From Balneolaceae bacterium (GTDB lineage: Bacteria; Bacteroidota; Rhodothermia; Balneolales; Balneolaceae): a stretch of DNA of 33,959 nt. The position numbers were made by a program, and so were the translations under genes. Under the pieces are notes generated by a model, which was not told where the DNA came from, did no database searches, and was given only the letters and a program-made list of their open reading frames with translations. Location of the stretch: the NCBI GenBank assembly GCA_007134085.1, contig SLLL01000128.1, positions 1-33,959 on the forward strand. The letters run 5' to 3'. Positions 8,585 through 16,510 of the stretch are shown piece by piece (position 1 is the first letter of the stretch; the number at the start of each line of letters is the position of its first letter).

Positions 8585-8603
8585 TGAAAGGATGAAAACT
8601 CTT

Positions 8604-9239
8604 TTACGCTTTCACAAAAGGATTGTGGAGTTTTTCGTGGCCTATTGTAGTTTCAGGGCCATGGCCTGAGTAGACTTTGGTATTATCCGGCAAAGTATAA
8701 AGCTTATCTCTGATCGATTTGGCAAGCACGTCAAAATCACCACCGTAAAGGTCTGTTCTTCCGATACTCTCTCTGAATAGTGCATCGCCTACAATCAAAG
8801 TTTCTTGTTCTTCAAAATAGAGTGACACATGATCTGGCGAGTGCCCGGGGGTGTATAACACATCAAATGTGAATGAGCCAAACTGAATGTCTTTTTTTTC
8901 TTCCAGTGGTTCGGGCACAAAATCGAATCCATCGGATGTAAAACCAAACATTCGTGCCTGATTGGGAAAATTTTTCCAGAGGCTAAGGTCAGAGTGATTC
9001 AAATAAACCGGAACGTCATAATTGTTCACCACTTTATCCAGTCCCAGAACATGGTCAACGTGGGCGTGTGTGAGAATTACAGCAATAAGTGAGCTGCCGG
9101 CCTTTGCCAAATGGCTGTGAAATTGATTGAATTCATTTGGATTAAAAAAACCCGGGTCTATGAGGATAGCTTCACCGGAATTTTCGAGTAGGTAGGTATT
9201 TTCTGAGAATGGGCCTACCATAAAGGTGGTTAACTGCAT
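8604..9239 (-). CDS. MBL-fold metallohydrolase, glyoxalase II-like (YcbL type)
   Basis: The 211-residue metallo-beta-lactamase fold protein has all the metal motifs: THAHVDH (H58, H60, D62, H63), TPGHSPDH (H133), GDALF (D152) and SGHGP (H193). It has the short length of YcbL/GloB2-like hydrolases rather than full glyoxalase II (about 250 aa with a C-terminal glutathione-binding region). The likely role is hydrolysis of a thioester; the substrate is unknown. A rpmE terminator lies upstream, so it should have its own promoter in the 100 or so bases before 9239. FRESIGRTDLYGGD is also typical of this subgroup. Confidence 0.85.
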   Translation of the reverse strand: MQLTTFMVGPFSENTYLLENSGEAILIDPGFFNPNEFNQFHSHLAKAGSSLIAVILTHAHVDHVLGLDKVVNNYDVPVYLNHSDLSLWKNFPNQARMFGFTSDGFDFVPEPLEEKKDIQFGSFTFDVLYTPGHSPDHVSLYFEEQETLIVGDALFRESIGRTDLYGGDFDVLAKSIRDKLYTLPDNTKVYSGHGPETTIGHEKLHNPFVKA

Positions 9240-9331
9240 GAGCTTTTTCTTGTAATATACATCTAATCAAACAAATATAAAACAAATACTTGTACACAGA
9301 TGTCAAAAAATGTTTATTGGCTTTTGGGCAT

Positions 9332-9363
9332 AAAAAAAGGATACAGTGTTAAACACTGCATCC
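9332..9363 (-). terminator. Rho-independent terminator after rpmE
   Basis: Read on the minus strand, a hairpin (GGAT-A-CAGTGT pairing with ACACTG-C-ATCC, one internal mismatch, 3-base loop) is followed by seven T's (plus-strand A's at 9332-9338). It lies 24 bases past the rpmE stop and separates rpmE from the MBL gene. Confidence 0.8.
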
Positions 9364-9387
9364 TCCGGAAAACTGTTTCTAAGGGTT

Positions 9388-9600
9388 TTAGCCTTTCTTG
9401 TATCGTCTGTTGAATGCGTCGATACGGCCTGCCTTTTTCTGAATCTTTTGATCTTTGTTATAGAATGGATGATTCTTGGAATCTACTTCACTTTTGTAGA
9501 TACCATCTTTTACATCCATGGTACTTCTGGTTTTAATCTCAGTACCATCACTCATCAAAACAGTAATTTCTTTATAATCGGGATGGATTCCTTTTTTCAT
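9388..9600 (-). CDS. rpmE: 50S ribosomal protein bL31, cysteine-free form
   Basis: The 70-residue protein follows type-A L31 closely (KKGIHPDYKEITV, IKTRST, HPFY, AGRIDAFNRRY), but the four zinc-binding cysteines are gone. The CxC position reads MSD (M16, D18) and the CxxC position reads DSKN (D40, N43). It therefore should not bind zinc. Cys-less L31 paralogues are known in many bacteria and are often induced when zinc is scarce; whether this genome also has a Cys-containing copy cannot be seen here. It is a single gene with its own terminator. It is 100 bases downstream of the AAA+ gene. No zinc-uptake-regulator box is evident upstream by eye. Confidence 0.93.
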   Translation of the reverse strand: MKKGIHPDYKEITVLMSDGTEIKTRSTMDVKDGIYKSEVDSKNHPFYNKDQKIQKKAGRIDAFNRRYKKG

Positions 9601-9700
9601 CGTCTTCGTGGTGTTTTATTAAATTCGTTTCCGCTTGAATATACCGGATTTCAGATAGACAAGAAAGATAAGGTTTCAATGAACCTATTGCAATCCATAC

Positions 9701-11182
9701 CTATCCAATAAATTCATCATCATCGAAGCTTGTGAAATTGCCAAGCATGCTTCCAAGCATATCAGAGTATGTTCGGTTATCGTCCAGATCGTTCTTTCCG
9801 ATTTTTGAGTTTTGGTGCAGTGCTTCAATCAACAGATCCATTATTGCATAGCGGCTGTCAACTTCATCTGAAAATTTATCTGCCATTTCGCTCAACCCTG
9901 TTATAGCATCCAGCTTTTGTTGATAGGATTCATCATCAGCCAAATCAGGAATCTCGAGAATATTTCCATTTTCGAACCAACTAAGTATTTCGTTGTACGG
10001 GCTGGATTCTTCGCTTTTTCGCTTTGATGGATCAGGGAATTGTTCTTTAAACGCTTTATTGATTGCTTTTCCGATTATATGCTTGGCAACATTTACGGCA
10101 CCCTCTTGCTCGCCCTCATAAACCAGCTCGAGCTTGCCCGTTAGTGCAGGTACCATAGCATAAAGATCTGTAATGCGCAGCGAGGTTTTCTTCGAATCAT
10201 TATAAATAGCACGCCGTTCTGCCGCTGAAATAACCTGCTCCATGGCAGTAATAGTCATGCGTGTAGATACACCACTTTTTTGATCGATATATTCACTATC
10301 TCGTGCTTCGAACGCTACATGTTCAAGAATTTTCCTATAGCTTTCCGGTATGTGAATCTCCAGATCATCCTGGCGATGAGTCCATGCTTCCTGCGAAGTG
10401 ATCTTCAGAGCAACATCCAGCGATTTAGGATAGTGGGTGATAATCTGCGAATCAATTCTGTCTTTAAGCGGGGTGATGATATTACCCCTGTTTGTATAAT
10501 CTTCCGGGTTTGCGGAAAAAGCCATAAACACATCAATCGGGATGCGGATATTAAAACCTCTGATTTGAATATCTCTCTCCTGCATGATGTTAAGCAGAGC
10601 AACCTGAATTCTTGGCTGGAGATCGGGGAGTTCATTGATAACAAATATTCCACGATTTGTGCGCGGAATAAGCCCGTAGTTAATAACCTCTTCATCAGAG
10701 AGCGCCTTTTTCATTGATGCGGCTTTGATGGGATCAAGATCCCCAATCAGGTCAGACACGGTTGTATCTGGGGTAGCGAGTTTTTCGCCGTATCGTTTCT
10801 CCTTGGGCAGCCACTCAATTGGTGTGTCATCGCCATGTTCGGCGATCAGATTTTTTGAGTAGATGGATATGGGGTTAAGAGGGTCATCATTAATTTCAGA
10901 CCCCTTCACTATTGGGATAAAATCATCCAGAAAAGTAACCAGCATACGCAGCATTCTGGTCTTTGCCTGCCCCCTCAATCCGAGCAAAATCAAATCATGC
11001 CGGGCAAGAATGGCATTTTGAATTTGCGGAATTACAGTTTTTTCGTATCCCAGAATTCCCGGAAAAACAGGCTCTTTGGCTTTTATTTTTTTGAGCAAAT
11101 TGTTCCTTAACTCATCTTTAATGGATACGGATGTCCATCCGCTCTCTTTAAGCTGGCCAAGTGTTTTTATTTTTTGATGCAT
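9701..11182 (-). CDS. AAA+ ATPase of the magnesium-chelatase/MoxR-like group
   Basis: This 493-residue protein has a Walker A GLRGQAKT (68-75), a Walker B-like segment GIFVINELPDL (N183, E184; Asn replaces the usual Asp), sensor 1 FSANPEDY, and an arginine-containing PLKDRIDSQI segment. The INELPDL wording is, to my knowledge, general for this ChlI-like group and not a local defect. The C-terminal part is all-helical and acidic. Such ATPases usually work with a von Willebrand factor A domain partner; no VWA gene is adjacent here. It lies 38 bases downstream of pabB and is probably cotranscribed, though no functional link is obvious. The cellular role is unknown; proteins like this are sometimes loosely annotated as magnesium chelatase or sigma-54-interacting protein. 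Confidence 0.8.
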   Translation of the reverse strand: MHQKIKTLGQLKESGWTSVSIKDELRNNLLKKIKAKEPVFPGILGYEKTVIPQIQNAILARHDLILLGLRGQAKTRMLRMLVTFLDDFIPIVKGSEINDDPLNPISIYSKNLIAEHGDDTPIEWLPKEKRYGEKLATPDTTVSDLIGDLDPIKAASMKKALSDEEVINYGLIPRTNRGIFVINELPDLQPRIQVALLNIMQERDIQIRGFNIRIPIDVFMAFSANPEDYTNRGNIITPLKDRIDSQIITHYPKSLDVALKITSQEAWTHRQDDLEIHIPESYRKILEHVAFEARDSEYIDQKSGVSTRMTITAMEQVISAAERRAIYNDSKKTSLRITDLYAMVPALTGKLELVYEGEQEGAVNVAKHIIGKAINKAFKEQFPDPSKRKSEESSPYNEILSWFENGNILEIPDLADDESYQQKLDAITGLSEMADKFSDEVDSRYAIMDLLIEALHQNSKIGKNDLDDNRTYSDMLGSMLGNFTSFDDDEFIG

Positions 11183-11220
11183 GTTTTTCCTAATTAAATA
11201 CTGACATTCAGCTACTAAAC

Positions 11221-12528
11221 TTATTTGCTTACAGCTTCATTTCGCAATTCGCCATCTTTTCGAAAAACTTTGGTGAGGCTTTGTGCCTTTATCTTTGTCT
11301 CTACCCATTCTGCTTCTGCATCAGAATCACTGGTAATTGCTCCACCCACAGGATAAGTTAAGCGGCTGTTTTGTATGATTGCTGTCCGAATCACCACATT
11401 AAAATCAAAATCATCATCCGGACTGAAGTACCCAATAGCCCCGGAGTAGATACCTCTTCTGTAATTTTCCAGTTTGTCGATCGCTTTCATTACTTCGATC
11501 TTTGGTGCCCCAGTCATAGACCCCATTGGGAAACACTCCTTCACAATGTCCACGGGATCAGTGTTATCTGCTGCCTCCGCCACAATGGTTGATATCAACT
11601 GATGTACAGTTCCGAAAGATTGTACGTCAAACAGTTTCTCGGCCTGAACAGAGCCGGTTTTAGCAACTTTTGAGAGGTCGTGCCGAACCAGGTCAACAAT
11701 CATCAAATTTTCTGCCCTGTTTTTCTCGTTTAAAAGTTCTTCCTTGCTCAGTCTATCTGCTTCAGCATTTTTCATGCGTAAGGATGTTCCTTTGATGGGT
11801 TCTGAGATTATTTTCCCACCTTCTTTTCTCAGAAACCGTTCCGGAGAAATGGAACATACTGCCCCCTCTTCCATCTGAATGTACGCACCAAATGGCACCG
11901 GATTAACTGCTCTCATTTTTTGAAACAATTTGTATGGATGGGCTTTCCATTCGGCTTGAAGCGCATAGCTATAGTTCAATTCGTAAAAATCACCGGCAGC
12001 TATTCGTTCCTTAATGTACCCAACATTTTGTATGTACTCCTCTTTGGTAACAAGTTCATGAACATCAACTTCACCAACTATGCCCGCTAATTTTGGCTCT
12101 GACGATCTACTATCCAGTTCAACCGAATTGCCAATTACTGAAACCTGCCCATTTTCATAGATCAGCAGAGTTTCCGGTTCCATAAAATAGAGATCGGGAA
12201 ATTCATAAAGAGCTCGATTTACCGATTGAAGTTTTTCCGTAAAGTTTTTTAAATCGTAGCCCAGATACCCAAAAAGCCATCCTCTCTTTTCATTTCGGAA
12301 TGCTTTAAGAGCCTCCCAGGGGTTCCCCCGAAATGATGATGTTCGGTTGCCATCAAAAGTGGTTATTTGTCCTGATTCCGCCCTAATCCATCGTTTTGGC
12401 TTTACGGCTGCCAATGATTTTTTTGATGACGGATGCCCCACCATCTGCGATTCAAGAAGAATAACTTCATCATCCCTGAAGGTTGATACAACTTGATCGA
12501 GCCACTTATTGCTACTGCTATATTTCAT
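11221..12528 (-). CDS. pabB: Aminodeoxychorismate synthase component I
   Basis: PabB converts chorismate plus ammonia (from PabA) to 4-amino-4-deoxychorismate for folate synthesis. The chorismate-binding domain is complete: DFYELNYSYAL, SISPERFLR, EPIKGTSLR, MIVDLVRHDL, FPMGSMTGAPK and GAIGYFSPD. The lysine in PIKGT (K246) is the PabB-specific active-site residue; anthranilate synthase TrpE has PIAGT, so PabB is favoured. At 435 aa it is a stand-alone subunit, with no fused amidotransferase or lyase domain, and neither pabA nor pabC lies beside it. Divergent pyrD starts 91 bases away, so the spacer holds two promoters. Confidence 0.88.
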   Translation of the reverse strand: MKYSSSNKWLDQVVSTFRDDEVILLESQMVGHPSSKKSLAAVKPKRWIRAESGQITTFDGNRTSSFRGNPWEALKAFRNEKRGWLFGYLGYDLKNFTEKLQSVNRALYEFPDLYFMEPETLLIYENGQVSVIGNSVELDSRSSEPKLAGIVGEVDVHELVTKEEYIQNVGYIKERIAAGDFYELNYSYALQAEWKAHPYKLFQKMRAVNPVPFGAYIQMEEGAVCSISPERFLRKEGGKIISEPIKGTSLRMKNAEADRLSKEELLNEKNRAENLMIVDLVRHDLSKVAKTGSVQAEKLFDVQSFGTVHQLISTIVAEAADNTDPVDIVKECFPMGSMTGAPKIEVMKAIDKLENYRRGIYSGAIGYFSPDDDFDFNVVIRTAIIQNSRLTYPVGGAITSDSDAEAEWVETKIKAQSLTKVFRKDGELRNEAVSK

Positions 12529-12619
12529 GTGCTGATAATAGGGAATAAATATGATTTGTTATCACGTTTCAATTTTTGCCTGTCAGTATGTAACTTAACC
12601 ATAAGCACAAATTCTTTTT

Positions 12620-13705
12620 ATGTACAAACAAATTGTAAGGCCGTTTCTTTTCAGGTTCACTTCAGATTATGCTCACGAAGCCACAATCAAATTCGCCTCT
12701 ACAGTGAGCAAGAGCCCTGCGCTTTTAAAAGCAGCGAACTCGCTTTATGGTTTCGAGGATCCGGTTCTGGAACAAAATTTTTTCGGGCTTAAGTTTCCCA
12801 ACCCAATTGGGCTGGCAGCAGGGTTTGATAAAAACGGCACTACCATCCCGGTAATGCAAAATCTCGGGTTTGGTTTTATCGAGATTGGCAGTATAACCGC
12901 GAACTCATCCACAGGAAACCCTAAACCCAGAAGTTTCCGGCTTCAGAAAGATAAATCCCTCATAAACAGAATGGGGCTGAATAATGACGGAGTTCAAACG
13001 ATCTCCCGAAGGCTGAAGAATACCAAAGCAGATATACCGATTGGTGCAAATATCGCCAAAACACATAATCCTTCAATCGTAGGGGAAAAAGCTATTCTCG
13101 ATTACAAAACAAGTTTCGATATGGTGAAAACTCTGGCGGATTATATTACGGTGAATATATCGTGCCCCAACACCACAGAGGGAAAAACATTCGAGGATCC
13201 CGAAGCTTTAGACAGCCTTCTCACAGCGCTTGAGGTAAAAAAAGACGTTAGCCTTCCCCCTGTACTCGTGAAATTTTCTGTTGATTTGAGCAATGAGCAA
13301 TTGAAAGAGCTCGTTGAAATTTGCGAAAAACACGCTATTCGGGGTTATGTTGCTACTAATACTTCATCAAAACGAGAAAATTTACGGTCTTCGCCACGAG
13401 TAATTAAAAATGCCGGTAACGGTGGTTTAAGTGGCAAGGCAATTAAACAGAAAAGCACTGAGATTATTGAGCAGATCCACACGTTAACCAATGGGCAGAA
13501 AACCATTATTGGCGTGGGTGGTATTAGCAGCTCCATAGATGCCATTGAGAAGCTTATGGCGGGAGCAAATTTGCTTCAGATTTATACAGGGCTTGTGTAT
13601 GAAGGGCCCGGTTTGGTGCGAAAAATTAACCGTGAGCTTACAGAGTTTTTGAAAAATGCCGGTGTGGATCACGTTTACCACATCCGTAAAATCAAAGATC
13701 TATAG
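12620..13705 (+). CDS. pyrD: Dihydroorotate dehydrogenase, class 2 (quinone-linked)
   Basis: PyrD oxidises dihydroorotate to orotate at the membrane in pyrimidine synthesis. The class 2 N-terminal helix region (MYKQIVRPFLFRF then YAHE) is present, followed by GLAAGFDKNG, GSITANSSTGNPKPR and INRMGLNNDG. FMN-binding IGVGGISS and LLQIYTGLVYEGP are near the C-terminus. In the catalytic loop NISCPNT, the base position is Cys182, where class 2 enzymes usually have Ser (NISSPNT). Class 1 enzymes use Cys there. The rest of the protein is class 2 in character, so this looks like a residue swap rather than a class 1 enzyme. The stop overlaps the 3' end of the convergent PorW-like gene by 14 bases, leaving no room for a terminator. 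Confidence 0.92.
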   Translation: MYKQIVRPFLFRFTSDYAHEATIKFASTVSKSPALLKAANSLYGFEDPVLEQNFFGLKFPNPIGLAAGFDKNGTTIPVMQNLGFGFIEIGSITANSSTGNPKPRSFRLQKDKSLINRMGLNNDGVQTISRRLKNTKADIPIGANIAKTHNPSIVGEKAILDYKTSFDMVKTLADYITVNISCPNTTEGKTFEDPEALDSLLTALEVKKDVSLPPVLVKFSVDLSNEQLKELVEICEKHAIRGYVATNTSSKRENLRSSPRVIKNAGNGGLSGKAIKQKSTEIIEQIHTLTNGQKTIIGVGGISSSIDAIEKLMAGANLLQIYTGLVYEGPGLVRKINRELTEFLKNAGVDHVYHIRKIKDL

Positions 13706-16445
13706 GGAACGTTACGTTACACCTTACAGGATTGGCATCGTCATGAGGTGTAAATTTCAACAATTGATCAATTGCATTTTCAATGGATTGAGGTATCCCC
13801 GAGCGATCCATTTGGCTCACCTGATCGTACCCGATAATGCTACCATCCGGCTCAATGGTAAATGTGTAAACAACTTCACCCCGCATCGATATGCTTTCCG
13901 TCCACGATGGGAACGTAATTGTTCTCATAAATGCGCTCATCCCGCCATCAAAGTCCATCGAAATACCGAGTTCCTCGCATGTTGAAATTACAATCTCTGT
14001 AATGTCCGGGATAAACTCATCAGCCTCAGGGCCAATCATCATCTCTTCTTCAGGCTGTTGAACCACCGGCTTTCGCAGTGTCTGCTGCAGAAGAGTAACC
14101 GATGGCATAATTGTACTTGTAGCGTAATATTGCTCAATCCGGTTCAGTATTGAACGTGTTGTGTCCCAGTATGCCCCTTCAAATGGGAACCCCTCGGTAA
14201 AGTCGGGTTCTGCAAATGTTGAATCGGCAATATTTTGCCAAAACAGCTGCTCATCTTCAGCTATTGTACTGTCTGCGAGCATAACTTGAGAAGAGTCCTG
14301 CAGCATCTGAAATTCAGTTCTCATTCTACGGGCTTCATCCTGCCTTTCGAACCATTCCCGAATAACTTGCTGGTTATCGCTCTCAAAACGGGCAGCTTTC
14401 ATATACTCTTGAGCAGCTTCAAAAAGCAGACGGGCACGCTGTGAATCACTGTTGCCATTTTCTGCAAGCATAAGAAGTGCTTCTGCCCTTTCCTTCGGAG
14501 GAATTTCATTATCGCTCGACCTCACTTCAAAATACTGCTGCTCAATTCGGGGGATTTCAGTCAATTCCGTGAGTTCCAACTCAACATTCAGCCGATCTGC
14601 AATTCTGCGTGTATACAGTGAATTGGGATCTTTTTGGTATAATCTTTCAAACGCCTCCCTTGCAGCAGCTTCATTTCCGCGCAATAATTCAATCTCGGCA
14701 ATACTGTAGAATGCCATGGTTACAAGATGCTCGTTGAATGAACTCTCTGTTACCTTTTGATAGTAGGTTCTCGCACTATCTGGCATATCGAGCGAGAGAA
14801 AGAAGACATTTGCCAGCCTGTAGTTTAAGTCTTCAATTTCTTTTTTCATGGCAAGTTGATCTTCTTCTTCGAAGGGGATATCGCTCAGGTCCACAGCAGT
14901 TGCAAAAAGCCCCCCCTCAGCAGATTCCGGCTCAATTTCAATTACTTCATCTGATTCATCCCTGATCACAATCTGATCGAACCTGCTTGCACTTACATCA
15001 GCCCTTCGGCGCCAGTTATCGGCAAGAGCACGGTCGCCCCAAATTGCCTGAAACTGAAGGCTGGCATCCTGCAGCATCGCGGGATTGTTTATGTTCAAAA
15101 ACCCGTGAGTAGTAGCCTCAGCTGCATCAATTACCGTATCTGCCGGTTCTGCTACAATCATTCTGTCTCGCTCACTCTGCATTCGGCTCATCTCCTCCTG
15201 CATTTTTTCCTCCTCAATTCGCTGCAATTCCGTAATAAAAACTTCAAGTTCATCAGGTGGAAGATTGGCTACCCGCAGTAAACTGTCTTTATGAGTGATT
15301 TCCCGCCTGATATTTGCATACTGCCCGAATGATTCAGCAAGTTCCCTTGCATTGAAATCCATAGGCAGCAGTGCCTGATCAACCCGCACGGATGCAGCAG
15401 AGTCAAAATATGCCGCAGCCATTGTGAAACTGTCTAAATCATCACGATAAATCTCTCCTATACCAAAAAATGTGCGCGCTTGAGTGACAGGAGATGGATT
15501 TTGGCGCCGGTCTCTTAGCACAAGCTGATAATTATCCAGTGCTGTTTCGGGCATACCCCGCAACTGATAGGTTCTGGCAATTTCGTATTGAAGCTCGTTT
15601 CTGTACTCAAAAAACTTGTCGTCCCGTTGCATGCTCCGGTAGAGATATTCGGCACGCTGATAATTACCAATCAGCCGGGAGACTTCTGCTTCTTTTCTTA
15701 ATGAATTGAACTCAATATCGTATGATGTTCTTATCCCTGATATTTGATTGTACGCGTATAAAGCCTGGCTATAATCTCCCATACGTTCATTAACCTGGCC
15801 AAGCAGAAAAAAGGCACGTGCTTTTTTGTGCCTGTCATCTAAATCACCAATGGAACGGTTCAGATAGGATGACACCTCCTCCCAGTTTCTCAATGCTGCA
15901 TGTAGTTGAGCAAGTATCATATCAGTTTCGGCGCGCAGAGCAGAATCCCACTCTTCAATCAAATCAGCTTGCACCTCAAGAAAACGTATGCCTTCACTAT
16001 AGTTCGACATTTCGAGATAGGTTCTGCCCTGCCAAAGTACAGCTTCTTGTTGCAATGTTCCGCTTGCAAGTGTCTGCAGTTCCTGAAATTTTTCCAGTGC
16101 TGAAAAATATTCAGCACGGTAATAGAAAGATTTTCCTATCAGAAAAATTGCAGGGAGTACATATTTCGAATCCTCATGGTTTCTGAGGATAGAGCTTCCC
16201 CTTTCAATGGCCTGCTCAAACTCATCATGCCCGGCACTGCTTGGGGGGAGATGAATCCGAATGGGCAATAACGGGTTAATCTGAGGAGCCTGCCTAAGGT
16301 TTCTCTCAAGGCCGGCATCAAAAAATTGATTGGCGTTATAAAAAGTGTTGTAATAGGCGGTAAAATTTTTCCAACCTTGATTAATGGTTGAACAGCCCGC
16401 AAACAGAACAAAAATCAATGCTATGTAAAAAGTTCTTTTCACCAT
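13692..16445 (-). CDS. Large TPR lipoprotein, PorW/SprE-like, with TonB-like C-terminal domain
   Basis: The 917-residue protein has a lipoprotein signal peptide ending FVLFAGC (C18), then the segment NFTAYYNTFYNANQFF, which resembles the start of the type IX secretion/gliding lipoproteins PorW and SprE. Repeated TPR-like helices run from about residue 75 to 370 and again from about 540 to 640. A charged coiled-coil-like stretch rich in E, M and R lies near 405-430. The last 65 residues (853-917: GEVVYTFTIEPDGSI ending NVTFPIDL) look like a TonB C-terminal beta domain. The protein is probably anchored in an envelope membrane facing the periplasm. Assignment to PorW/SprE is by resemblance of size, lipobox and N-terminal motif only. 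Pyruvate kinase lies 65 bases upstream with no terminator seen, so it may be read through from pyk. Confidence 0.68.
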   Translation of the reverse strand: MVKRTFYIALIFVLFAGCSTINQGWKNFTAYYNTFYNANQFFDAGLERNLRQAPQINPLLPIRIHLPPSSAGHDEFEQAIERGSSILRNHEDSKYVLPAIFLIGKSFYYRAEYFSALEKFQELQTLASGTLQQEAVLWQGRTYLEMSNYSEGIRFLEVQADLIEEWDSALRAETDMILAQLHAALRNWEEVSSYLNRSIGDLDDRHKKARAFFLLGQVNERMGDYSQALYAYNQISGIRTSYDIEFNSLRKEAEVSRLIGNYQRAEYLYRSMQRDDKFFEYRNELQYEIARTYQLRGMPETALDNYQLVLRDRRQNPSPVTQARTFFGIGEIYRDDLDSFTMAAAYFDSAASVRVDQALLPMDFNARELAESFGQYANIRREITHKDSLLRVANLPPDELEVFITELQRIEEEKMQEEMSRMQSERDRMIVAEPADTVIDAAEATTHGFLNINNPAMLQDASLQFQAIWGDRALADNWRRRADVSASRFDQIVIRDESDEVIEIEPESAEGGLFATAVDLSDIPFEEEDQLAMKKEIEDLNYRLANVFFLSLDMPDSARTYYQKVTESSFNEHLVTMAFYSIAEIELLRGNEAAAREAFERLYQKDPNSLYTRRIADRLNVELELTELTEIPRIEQQYFEVRSSDNEIPPKERAEALLMLAENGNSDSQRARLLFEAAQEYMKAARFESDNQQVIREWFERQDEARRMRTEFQMLQDSSQVMLADSTIAEDEQLFWQNIADSTFAEPDFTEGFPFEGAYWDTTRSILNRIEQYYATSTIMPSVTLLQQTLRKPVVQQPEEEMMIGPEADEFIPDITEIVISTCEELGISMDFDGGMSAFMRTITFPSWTESISMRGEVVYTFTIEPDGSIIGYDQVSQMDRSGIPQSIENAIDQLLKFTPHDDANPVRCNVTFPIDL

Positions 16446-16510
16446 TAATTAACGCATTGCTTGCGGCCAGCGTATTCGTTGATTCTCACACCAGAACGAA
16501 GAACGTAATT

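Noticed and set aside
9346-9711. 121-codon plus-strand ORF
   Set aside because: Antisense to rpmE and its terminator.
10630-10670. Walker B Asn in the AAA+ ATPase as an inactivating mutation
   Set aside because: The INELPDL wording appears general for this chelatase-like group, so it is probably not a local defect.
10280-10717. 145-codon plus-strand ORF
   Set aside because: Antisense to the AAA+ ATPase, with no family signature.
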